Assembly (NCBI GenBank): GCA_921293015.1
Contig: OV121081.1
Location: 5,828,001 to 5,892,000, forward strand
Length of the DNA stretch: 64,000 nt
Direction: 5' to 3'
Source of the DNA: Phorcus lineatus
Lineage: Eukaryota > Mollusca > Gastropoda > Trochida > Trochidae
Every line of letters starts with the position of its first letter. Position 1 is the first letter of the stretch. Shown one piece after another: positions 9,799-20,699 of the stretch. The position numbers and the translations under genes were made by a program. The notes under the pieces are model-generated. The model made no database searches. It saw only the letters and a list, made by a program, of their open reading frames with translations, and was not told where the DNA came from.

Positions 9799-10130
9799 AT
9801 AAAATACTTCAGACGACACTTGCTGTAGATATCATTTTAATGATGACTGGATGCGTCGCATTTCGACTTGATAACAAGTCTTTTCAACAGTGAAAAGACT
9901 TGTTATCAAGTCGAAATGCGACACTTGCTGTAGATATCATTTTAATGATGACTGGATGCGTCGCATTTCGACTTGATAACAAGTCTTTTCAACAGTGAAT
10001 GCGTCGCATTTCGACTTGATAACAAGTCTTTTCAACAGTGAAAAGACTTGTTATCAAGTCGAAATGCGACGCATCCAGTCATCATTAAAATGATATCTAC
10101 AGCAAGTGTCGTCTGAAGTATTTTATTTTC
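9795..10130. mobile_element. palindromic non-coding element built from a 94-bp unit
   Basis: A 94-bp unit starts GAAAATAAAATACTTCAGAC and ends AAGTCTTTTCAAC (9795-9888). It recurs here as partial inverted and direct pieces, then as a nearly full inverted copy (about 10038-10130). The whole is a 336-bp palindrome-like block. The same 94-bp unit appears once at 32417-32510. On the strand reading GACTTG-TTAT-CAAGTC, the stem is followed by GAAA and a TGC/GCA mini-stem with TC. This resembles the degenerate hammerhead-type motifs found in Penelope-like and related retroelement ends; that link is inferred. Confidence 0.75.
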
Positions 10131-10172
10131 AAATATACATTTACTTCACGTGCGACCTTTCACCTTTTTACC

Positions 10173-10194
10173 TATATATATATATATATATATA
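10173..10194. repeat. (TA)11 microsatellite
   Basis: Twenty-two bases of alternating T and A, 42 bp beyond the palindromic element at 9795-10130. Confidence 0.9.
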
Positions 10195-10357
10195 ATTGTC
10201 ATTATACATTAACATTTATATTTTTGAATAGTTCTGTTGGTACGTAAGCTCAGAAGATCAAAGAGAAAAGATGTTAACTACTTGAAAACTGTCGTAAAAA
10301 TGGAAACCTTTAAGATATTTTACGAATGCTTCAAATACTTATCGTGTTCAATCGTTT

Positions 10358-10528
10358 TAAGAAATGAATTTCATCATATGGTTGTACACGGTTATAACCT
10401 GTTTGAAACTTGTAAGATAAACTTGTATAACCGGCAAGCTTGCGACGCCGGTTATACAAAAGTTTATCTTACAAGTTTCAAACAGGTTATAACCGTGTGG
10501 ACAACCATATGATGAAATTCATTTCTTA
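10358..10528. repeat. long near-perfect hairpin (foldback), 78/82-bp arms, 11-nt loop
   Basis: The left arm 10358-10435 is the reverse complement of 10447-10528, with two 2-bp length differences and a few changes. The loop is AAGCTTGCGAC. Next to the loop the stem reads TTGTATAACC, as in the hairpin at 56303-56449. Such high arm identity suggests recent formation or ongoing gene conversion. Confidence 0.93.
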
Positions 10529-11560
10529 TAAATTCAAACGTTGTATTTAAAGCGAAAATGCATTCGAAATGCAATTCTATAGCTGCTTGTCGCACTGACC
10601 TACGTACCGGTTACACCAAGACGGATCTCTACCCGTATTCAGACGCATAAACAAAATAGTTCCAAAGACTCGGTAAAAATGACACTTTTTTATTCTACAA
10701 ATAATACATTTTGTGTATCAAAAAACTAACAATGATTATATTTTTGGAAAAAAGTGGAAAATGTAAAGTTTAATTTAAATAGATCAAAGTTAACAAATAA
10801 CACTCGCGTATTTATACTGTCCAGAATCTAGGTGACAGTACAGCGTGTTTTGGCTATCAGCTGTCAGCTGTCACTTTAGAAAATAGTTCCGGCACGATAT
10901 CGTATAACCTGCATTTACTGAAGGTTATTTTGTATAACCCTCAACTTTGGGTTCATTGAAATGTATACCGATCACATGACCATGTCTGATCCAATCAGAA
11001 TGCAGCATATCGTTTACATCACAAAGTCTGAATTTATAATGTTTTGTTTTGCCCTAATTAATCTAAAAACAATCGGTGATCATCGCCAACCATGTAAATG
11101 CAAATTTTCAAATAGCTGCACATATAATTTTTCGCCATATCATATTCCAAACTATCTGTAATAGTTGACGTACAAACTGACACCGATATACCCTTGATGC
11201 GATGAATTCAGTAAAACTTAAGTATTAGAATTGTGGAGTCAAACCAATGATTTAACCATCATATTTGTGGTGTCGTGTCATTGTCATTTCCTCTATGATA
11301 GAAAGAATCGCTTCAACGATCGAATGATCTAAAAAATTAAAATTATTCAAATCAATGCATACCGGGCGATGTTAGTTATGTATCATGAAAATCAGAGATC
11401 TGTCCTGGGAAGACGTATATATGAAGCATATTTGATTTGATTTTAAATTGGAAACAGTGAAACACATTCAAGAATTGTTTCACCTGTTGAAGCTGTAGTA
11501 AAATATCCGAAGCGTGCTGAGTTCACCCTTGAACTTTGTCAGAAGTTGATGCGGTCTGGT
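10529..11560. other. sequence beside the hairpin; probably the rest of a foldback element
   Basis: No gene is seen. At 10897-10940 the motif GTATAACC recurs in a small palindrome. TCCAATCAGAAT at 10991-11002 is the inverse of ATTCTGATTGGA at 55703-55714, which lies at a similar distance from the second hairpin. The stretch may therefore belong to one element running from the hairpin to about 11000. Confidence 0.45.
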
Positions 11561-11569
11561 AGATTTCCC

Positions 11570-11878
11570 TGAATGACTTCAACCCTGTATTTGCATACAT
11601 GAATTCCATTATGTACATAAAAATATAGAATTTCAACCCTGTATAGACATAAATGAATTCCCGTTTGTACAAAAAGAATATACAATGATTCAACCCTTTA
11701 TAACCAAGATGTGAATTTAAGTATGTATATAAAGAATATAGATTGATTTCGACACTGTATTAACATAAATGAATTCAAGTATGTAAATAAAGAATAAAGA
11801 ATGATTTCAATCCTGTATGAACATACATGAATTTAAGTATGAATCTAAATAATATAGAATGATAACAACAGTGTATAA
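11570..11878. repeat. tandem repeat, period ~57 bp, about 5.3 copies
   Basis: The motif TTCAACCCTGTA or a close variant recurs at 11578, 11632, 11689, 11748, 11806 and 11863. Between copies lie conserved ACATAAATGAATTCAAGTATG and AAAGAATATAGAATGAT segments. The copies are diverged and non-coding. Confidence 0.88.
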
Positions 11879-11879
11879 A

Positions 11880-13020
11880 GATTTCAGCAACGTTTTAAAA
11901 CAATCAATTATAGGAATTCTATATAGAATATAGTTCGTGACCACAAATCTCTGTCATTAATACTTTTATATACACTTACTTACACAAGCATGGCGCTAAC
12001 CTTGAGCCATCAATATTAGGTTCCATATGGTAGAAAGTGAAGGACGTTGTGATGGATCAATTAACACAATAACCCGATACAGTGGAGAGAACGTGACAGT
12101 AAATATAAACAGAACACAGTAATAAAACACCGTGGTTAACACGTCAAGACTATGATTTAAATTAATAACTTGACCTGATAAAACTATCCGGGGCATGTAC
12201 CGTTTACGCTTCTCACTTTAGGTGGATTCTAATTAACTTAATTCATAGAATGTAACCGAAAGGATCCATTTTGCAAAAATGTTTTCAGGCATTTTTCTGA
12301 CTGTTTGGATTTAACGAGTGGCTTAGATATGAAAAAGGCTGGGTCAAAATGAATAATAACTTTCAATTAGGGGAAAAGGCCTTTGTAACCTTTGAGAGGC
12401 ATTTTTGAAATTTGAATGACGATATCAGAGATAGATTAGTTGATATCACCAATAAAGAACTTTCATCTGTATGTTTCTCCGTTACCTAAACGCTGATTTA
12501 CAAATAAAAAAAATCATTTTTATTATAAATTCTTTATATGTGAATGCTCTGATTTTTATATTTTTCTGACAATCGTGGAATCGGAACTAGTGATTTCTGA
12601 TATAGGTATGACTAAGGTGATAAAGCCTTACTCTGACAAGGCCTCGTTAGCCTCGAGATCAAACACATAGCTTTTCACATGACTCTGCGGATAGGTTGTC
12701 AATATCAATGTCGACACACCTCTTTACCTCCGGGTGATCGATGTAATTTCTAGGGATTCCAAATCTGCGCCGGATCTTATAAACTCCCAATTTGTGGAAA
12801 TGAATAGAATATGGATTTTCGAAAAAGGAAAGTTCCTTTGATGGATGACATATTATATCACTCAATGTTTTGATGTTGAATATGGTTAGACATTTAATGT
12901 TTCTAGAATGCATTAGCTCATTCTTTACTAGACTGTCTGATCTGACAGTACAAATCAACAGCTATGGGGGATTAATCACGAAGCCATGAAATCAACGCTG
13001 TGATTAATAGTACCAGTTTA
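11880..13020. other. intergenic stretch, one unassigned ORF
   Basis: No gene is recognised. A minus-strand ORF of 99 codons at 12659-12958 (basic stretch YKIRRRFGIPRNYI) is the longest here. It has no domain I recognise and no splice context, so I do not call it a gene. Confidence 0.35.
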
Positions 13021-13039
13021 CAGTCATGAACTCCGTGTA

Positions 13040-13160
13040 ACTGAAGAAGGAAGCTACAATCTTTCAAATGGAAAGCTGCCCTAGAGTGTGACGCCGTTTA
13101 CTTCAGAAGTATCAGTATCCATCTCGATGGTGGACAATTATTGTTGAAACATGTAAAGGG
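13040..13160 (+). pseudogene. immunoglobulin-like exon relic, copy 1
   Basis: The plus frame reads EEGSYNLSNGKLP, a TAG stop, then SVTPFTSEVSVSISMVDNYC and a further stop. A matching segment without the first stop lies at 13874-13975. The G-S-Y-x-L...LPSSVTP...VSIS...D...Y-C spacing is that of the E-F strand region of an Ig domain. The stop (TAG where copy 2 has TCGAG) shows that it is dead. No other exon of the parent gene was found nearby. Confidence 0.5.
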
Positions 13161-13754
13161 AGACAGAGTATGTTGTTGAAGTCAAATATGTCAAACTTTA
13201 TAAATGATGTTATTTTAACGAGAAGAAAAGATTGTCCCTGAAAATCACCATCTTATTGCTGATCAGCTCGGTATGGTGACAATACACAGCTTTAAGTTGT
13301 AATTTATTATCGAAAACCGGACAATGGCGAGCGCCAATGAGTAAAACGTAACGTTTGAAACTTATTTATAGCAAATACAAGAAAGAATGTTTATTGATAG
13401 TGTTTAGTAGATAAATCAACTAATATTCATGTAAATTAGATGCAAAGTTCTGACTTATTAACATCTAAATGGCGGTTTTTCACTATTATCATTAAAAACG
13501 AAAAAAGTTTAAAAGAGATAAAGATGAAAGTTTAGGGACGGAATTTAAATTGCACTCACGACAGATAGTATTTATGCTCTTATATCAGCCAAATAAAGAT
13601 TTATGAAATATGCCCTTGGTCTGTTAAAGAGATAAGGTACTGTGTACATTTTGATTAATAAGGTCGATGTTGACATTCGATGTTGATACACTCTTAAATA
13701 GTCATCTTGTATATAATATAAACGTTAACAAGTGGGACATGTTGCGTTATTAAC

Positions 13755-13997
13755 ATGACTGGATGTACCGTCTCAGTTCAGCAAAGCAAAGGGACTGCTG
13801 GAGAGACAATGAAATTAACTTTGCGAAGAAATACCCCAAAAGCAACGTCGATTATTTTCTTTCAGAGAGGAAAGAAGGTACATAATCTCTCAAATTTAAA
13901 GCTGCCCTCGAGTGTGACGCCGCTATCTTCAAACGTATCGATATCCACTTTGAAGGCGGAAGATTACCATAGAAATATATCAGTCATTTCTTACTGA
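13755..13997 (+). pseudogene. immunoglobulin-like exon relic, copy 2 (open for 80 codons)
   Basis: The 80-residue reading contains GCTVSVQQSKGTAGETMKLT (like Ig strands A and B), then LKLPSSVTPLSSNVSIST and LKAEDYHRNISVISY (like strands E and F). The strand-B and strand-F cysteines that pin an Ig fold are absent (L and I stand there). It is about 820 bp from copy 1 and shares its core at the DNA level. I see no signal peptide or neighbouring exons, so it is more likely a remnant than an active gene, although an exon of an unrecognised gene cannot be excluded. Confidence 0.45.
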
Positions 13998-14016
13998 TTG
14001 AATTTTAAATATATTA

Positions 14017-14075
14017 TCGAGTGAGTGACTCTTTGTTTAGCGCCGTTTGGGCAATATTTCGGCAATATTCACTTT
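14017..14075 (+). mobile_element. SINE head fragment (GAGTGAGTGA type)
   Basis: GAGTGAGTGACTCTTTGTTT is followed by AGCGCCGTTTGGGCAATATT. The order GAGTGAGT - TTTA(C/G)CGCC - GCAATATTTC is what I know from abundant gastropod SINEs. Only about 55 bp is recognisable. Confidence 0.5.
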
Positions 14076-15559
14076 TGGTAAGATCCTCTAGTTATCACCG
14101 CCCCCTATTCAACAAGCAGATCCTTGTCATCTTTTTCACTCATGGCTAAATGTTCCGACACTCTTAACAAATCATGAAGGGAGACATTTCTAAGCACTGT
14201 GGAACTAAAGATGTGTTACAGTTTGGCAGAATAGAAAACTTTGTAGTGTGTAAAAAGCGTGCAGCCCGTGCGAGTCGTTTCTCCTAAAGAGGCGGTATTC
14301 TATGCGAGACAATTACATCTGCCTGATTTATTCAATCGAATTCGAATGAGGTTACGAATATCAGCATGTTTAAAACTATTGATGCATAATGTCAAAAATG
14401 ATTAAAGGTAAAATTTAAATATTCTTATTAGCGGTCTCTGAGTGTACATCACACTGTTTAAATGACGCTAGATGTATATACATGTAGCTTTATAACCATG
14501 TACGAGATGCATCTTCACGCAAACTAACTTCTAATAAGATTTACTAATATATGTGATTGTGCAGGACAAGCTGAATCTGTTGGAAATAGGGAATATAACA
14601 CTCACGTAGATGTCATAATGCTTTTACTACACACGTGTGAGAAATAGAGAACCCCCTGTTGCTCTCGTTTGGGAATTTCCAGTTGTCAGGTATTCGTGTT
14701 GTAGAACAATATGAAATCTCCGGTTGGGCATTAAGCCTTGTGTATCAAATGTCATTAAATTATATTTCTATTGTGTAGGCGCACACTCACTCTAATATTT
14801 CTAATTGCTTGATCTAAATACCCCAAAGCAAACTAATAACTGATTACTACAGAGTTGTTTATTCTATGAAAAATAACACTGTTATCAATTAAGGTTGCTT
14901 ACATCCAACGTCTCTATTACCCTTTTGTATTTCCCACATCCTCACTGGATATGTTAAGCTATAAACAAAATCTACAAACGTTTGAGCGTGGGATAATCCT
15001 ATATAACAGTGAACTCAATCCTACAGCGGTGACAGAACAATGCGATGAGGGCACCTAGTATTCTGATACTAGATTTCTTACCGCAAAAGTCTCCATCCAA
15101 ATACAGAATATAACAGAAAAATCGTCACATTAGAAAGAAAAACGTCAGGGCTAATCTAGAACAAATACATAAAACTGGAATATTACTGACAGCAGTTTGA
15201 ATCTTACTCATTGTGTCCTTATCAACTACTAGTATGAGAACATAACCGGATGTGCAAAGAACCAAGAACAAGAAATTTCTCCATGTTAGAGTATTTTAGG
15301 GGCTCACAGAACCTTTCGTCAACACGATAAACAAATTAACATTCATGATAATGAGGCAGGACATTTCAAAATGTTTTGTTTTATTACTTATGTTTTAATC
15401 TTGTAACAATTGAACTTGAAATCATGTATTAGTCTCTTTTTGCAATATACTTTTCGGAAACACAAATGAAAATATATTCGACTTCAATGACAGATTTACA
15501 ATACTCGATATCATGATTAACGATTTTGTAATATTTATGTAAAATCTTACGCTTTTTGA

Positions 15560-15960
15560 CAACAAATTTGGATTTTGTTAGAAAACTGTTCCAAATTCTG
15601 TCTACTCATAAATTCTAAACTAGTCACGTGATTTTGATAAAATTTTGTCTGGAGAGACATAATCGCATAAAGTTGTGTCATAATTAATATTTTTGAAATA
15701 ACATGTTTTGTTTTTTGGAAAAAATGGCGACTCTGTTAAAAAACTATTTAGAGTCCTGTCCGGCTCCTGACTTCTAAACATCTATTTTGGATTAGATTGG
15801 TAGGGAGATACATAAATATATGAGGGTATGCCATGGTTAACAGTTCTGAATATTAAAAATGGCGACTGTTTCAAATCCTATCCGGCTCATAACTTCTACA
15901 CTAGTCGCCTTATTTTGATAAATGGAATATCAAATGTAAACATTCAAAAACTTATTTAGA
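15560..15960. repeat. degenerate ~150-bp repeat units shared with 59.2-59.65 kb
   Basis: The phrases TCTAAACTAGTCACGTGATT (15610s), CGGCTCCTGACTTCTAAAC (15760s) and CGGCTCATAACTTCTACAC (15880s) recur at about 125-150-bp spacing. The same phrases occur at 59224-59560. It is absent from unit B at the equivalent place as far as I can see. Class unknown; non-coding. Confidence 0.5.
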
Positions 15961-17654
15961 TACCTGTCAAATGAAAACTATGCTTTATTATCAACATATC
16001 AATTAATTTTTAAAATTTGAATATCACTATTCCATCTCACCAGAAACCCATAATTTAGTCGTTGCTTAGATACATCACGAAATTCTTGAGAGTTTACACT
16101 CAACCGATTCGACCATAAAGGACCAAACTCATTTTTAATAACACATCTTTTACTAAGTCAGACCATACTTTATTACCTACTACTGTTTTGACTTTATTTT
16201 AACTTCTGAACCTTAGTAAATATATAAGATAAAACATGAAACTTTGTATTTTAAGGTTAGAAAAGTAACGCAACCGTAAATATCTGGTTATGTTATGGGT
16301 ACAAACTTTTAAGTGTAGTTTGATAATCTCACAATTCGCTCTCATGTGTTATTTGCCATATTTTACATCCGTAGTTCAACATACTTGAAACAGAGGGATA
16401 AACGCTTACATGTTTGTGGTTTTTAATAAAGATAATTAAATATTCTCACTTTTTTTCATGGACCATTGATGTCCAGTTGATGATTTCGTCCTTTTCTATA
16501 AAAAGAGACATAACGACTAAACAGTTTAGTAGGGTGTTGGTCAACAGTCATATCGCTTGGACAGTTGTATATTGATGACGTACGGCTTTATTCGTTTGTA
16601 GATTCTTCATACATGAAACTTGTTTAAAATCTTCATGATTTATTTCCTCATCAAATTCACTGTAACTTAGTAAAGTTTCGATACGCAACATCTTTTTCTA
16701 CTGAAGAATTTTTTAATCGCTCCAGCTCGATGAACACCTCTTCATTATTTTTAAGAAAAACAGATGCTTCCTCTTTCGCTACCTGAAGATGTCTTATTTT
16801 TTCTGAACAAGTTTCAGTATTTTTTCTTCCTTAGATTACTTTTAGACACAATTCCTGCTTTTTCTTGTATTGATATTCGTGTATTTCGCTTCACTGAAGA
16901 TGTTTCTATGGAATTCTTTTTACCAGTATATAATATATTCAACAGGTAATGTAAATGTATTTAACGGAGGTTCAATTAAAGAAAGCTTTTTAATCATCAA
17001 ACGAACGAGGTATCGTCGAGGGTTTTGGATAAAGTGAGTAAAATAACGAGAATCTCTACGGTATGAAACCTTGTCTGGAGTGGACGGTAAGTATTTACAG
17101 ATAATATTTTGTAGGATTAAAATTATAATAAGAATGAAGCGAGTTTGTGATTTCGAGTCACCCTGACAAAATGGTGCTTTTCCGTCCTAAAGCCTATTTT
17201 GCAAGGATGAATTTGTTTCACTTTACTCTTTACTTGATAATTTATTGGATATGGAATATTTCAATTTCAATTTGGCAGTTGGCCCCTGATCTAGAGTCTG
17301 GGCATGAAGACAGACTAACTTTGAGTCTATTGACTTGCTTTTAATGATCTTCACCCACCTGTTGAATAGCTCAAATACATCACATACACCAACTTACTGT
17401 CTGACCCACTCACCTTTATTCCTTTGCATCAGCAAAGGGAAATTAATGTTGTCCGTATTTTAAAAGTACACTTCGGGTTTGACAAACATCGCGGTTTCTG
17501 AGTGGACTGAGCTTGTAGGCAGATAGGGCTGAAGTAGTTCTGAGAGGTATCTTGGTGCTTTGTTAGTCTTGAAAATATGTTTATAGCAACTTTGTTCTTA
17601 ATATGTGACATTTGATATTTGTGTAAGTAAATCTTTATGTCGATACTGGACTCA

Positions 17655-17945
17655 AGACCTTATTGTGGTGTGGTGGTTTGCGTGCTTCAGTGACCCTGAG
17701 AGCTATACCAGCTGGAGCTAACATGCTCCTGGTAGGTCGACGGGTAGAAGCCAGACCAAATTTGAGTCCTTCTTAAACCTGCTTTCTATCTCTCACAATT
17801 CCTTTCTTTCCGTCTTTTCCCTCATCCTTTCTATCCCTTTCTCCTTGATCTGTCCACTCTCTTTTGGATGCTTGTCATCCACGTGTTTAATAACTGAAAA
17901 AGTGTTGAAAGCGCGTTAAACCCTAACTCTATCACTCATTCACTA
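17655..17945 (-). mobile_element. SINE-like retroposon, longest copy (~290 bp)
   Basis: Reading on minus, it starts GAGTGATAGAGTTAGGGTTT, passes AACGCGCTTTCAACACTTTT and CATCCAAAAGAGAGTGGACA, and ends near CACGCAAACCACCACACC. The first 160 bases match 45641-45800 on plus. The head matches 47924-47998 and more weakly 47343-47450. Part of it is also preserved in unit B (23375-23480), so it was inserted before that duplication. Confidence 0.7.
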
Positions 17946-20699
17946 TGTCGGCAATTTTTTAAATGGTATAGTTTATTATGCAGATTTAGTATAAGAAACA
18001 CATGATGTGAGAAAGGTATGTGAATTGAATGTTGGTAACTCAGTTGATTGCTGGAGTAGAACATCCTGGGTCAAGGTGTCGTATAAAAGTGATCATAAGA
18101 GATTCATCAACAACCTATTGCCAGGAATGTCTTGGATCAATTAGTCATTTCGAGTTTCTGATTATCATTCCCACTAAATACTGATGAGTTTACTCATATT
18201 TTCGGAAGATTGGATTTGAAAAGGGCTTAATGAGATTTAGTGTGGATAAGTGAGAAAACGGGGATGGGTTATTTTCAGATGATGAGAAATGAAAAATGCT
18301 AAATGAGATTTAGTGTGGATAAGTTAGAAAACTGGAGTAATGTATTTCTTTAATTACCAACAGCATTTAACTTTTTCTAAGGAAACTAAATGATTATTCT
18401 TCTATGCAGAAAATGACAACAGAAGATAGTTCTTGTTTGAAGGTTTTTTTTTCATTTTGGATTGCATTCCTTGTTTCTGATCCTGATTAGACAGACTATT
18501 TGCAAGTTAAAAGAAACAGATGTTAATAAACAGCGCCACAGTTTTAATCAGTTCTTAATCTGTTTCTAATCAAGTTGTTAAAGATCTTGATTAAATTGGT
18601 TCAATACATCTTACAATAATATTGCATTTCAAATAGTCTGATGTAATTTTTATTTTAAGAAACATTTTCAAAGCAATTGTATGATGTGAAACACGTTCGT
18701 TTCATTAAGCGAGTCTATGCCAATCTATCAAGTAGAAAGTGTATGATGAATAGTTGAGAAGTAAGTTTGGATCACATCTTGTGCACAGGAAACTTAAATC
18801 TTAAATTACCCATTGGCTGACACATCATTTTAACAAGTCTTTTGACATTCAAACGACGACTCGAAATACAGGCGTATTGTAAAGAGTTATGGCTTCTTAA
18901 AGATATAACACATTATGAGTAAATCTGTAGTACGAAAATATTGTCTTGAAATGCAGAGTCTCTCGGGTGTTTCACGCAGAATTACAGATACTTCTGACAA
19001 ATTGTTTAGAAATGAGACATTTATTTAAAATCAAATGTGAACCTTCCAGAAAGTTATGTTTAATACTTGTTAGGCAGTTTGACAACCCTTTTAGAGCTTG
19101 TGTTAAAACATGTCAGTTGATCAAACATTTAAACCGAAAGAGACTAATCTTACGTCTTCCAGTAAAAACGGCATAGAGGTAACTTTTTATATATTTTTTA
19201 TATAGGGCAAAATTACCGAGGTTCGGAGCGTATAGATTCATATATTTTGAAAAACTGTATATTTTGTAAGTATCTAAAGAAAGTAATTTTCAGCAAACGA
19301 AACTATCCAAAATGAAATATTTTAACTTAATCCTACCTTTTTATGAATAATCTTTTTTAATTTAAACGAAAAAATGGTTTGGTTTGCGTATCTCATATAC
19401 ACACTTAGCTTTAGATATTTATGATAATGATTTCAGACATCACCAAACAAGAAGTAGATACTACATTTACCAATGAAATAATATTACTTTTTTCGTGACA
19501 TGAAACATTGATACCGAACATGCTTTCTAATTTTAAATTTTCCAACACTGTCGCAATACAGAAGAAGGACGTCACAATCATATTTGTAAGCTTATGAAGC
19601 AGAAACGCTATGTTTTCATAATAATTATTTGTTATATGTGTTATACGTATGATTATGCATGTTTTCAGGGCGTGTTTTGTTGAATATAAACATTGTAAGT
19701 TCTAAGATGGAAAATGTATGAAGTGCGCGAACCACAGTCACAACTGTCATAAACCAAGGTCATTTTGATAGTCAAATCTCAATATATTATTTTATGTTCA
19801 TTTTAAATGTAGCAATATTCAAAATGACTGAATGGTTATTTCGACTTCGTCCTTCACTTTCCTCATAAACGTTGCTCACATAAACTCGTGAGGTTCGCTT
19901 TCTGACGATAATAATAATGATGATAATGATAATAATAACAATACTGATGTTTGATATTTCGTTGTTTTGCCTAAATGCCCCACGACTTTACAATTTTCTA
20001 TAGATCTTGAAATATATAACTTGAAAACTGTATATCTTTCGTGAAATAAAAATGTTGCATTAAAAACACCATGATTTGTGTTTTGAATCAATTTTAAATG
20101 ATGTTCTTATCAGAGAAATACATATCATGGTTGTTTTACTGTTTATGGCATTCCTTTCCTTTTAAATGGTTTAAGCATAAGGGAGTAAGGATACTTTATG
20201 AATGTTCAACATATTCTTTTTTTCAAAATAAAGACGTTTTGGTATAGATACTTTATTTTGAAAAATAGAGATGAAATGAAATATTCAAGTATCTATAATA
20301 CTTCTAACTTCTACAATGACAACAACAGTTGATTTGAGTTAATATAATAATTTGAATTTTTAAGTAAGATACGAAATTCTGTTCATTCATTATCAGACTT
20401 GAAAATAGGAACAGGGAACATATTCTTACAAAGGGTCATAATGAAACATGTGACAGAATTCATGTAAAAATGAAATATTGCTAATATCGAGATGGTTTTG
20501 GTTACCTATTCATTTTAGTAAATGTCTCTTGAGTGTCAATGTATTATATGTCCAAACACATTTCAAATAAGATTCTCGACGATATAACTATTGAGTATGT
20601 TGTAAGTTCTCAACGTAGAACCATCCTGTGTTTCTATTCATATTACTTTATTGAAATCCCCAAAGATGTGTTGAGATTCAAGATGAAAACAAACCTTTA

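Noticed and set aside
12659-12958. 99-codon minus ORF
   Set aside because: No recognisable domain, no splice or start context, and AT-rich flanks; not enough for a gene call.
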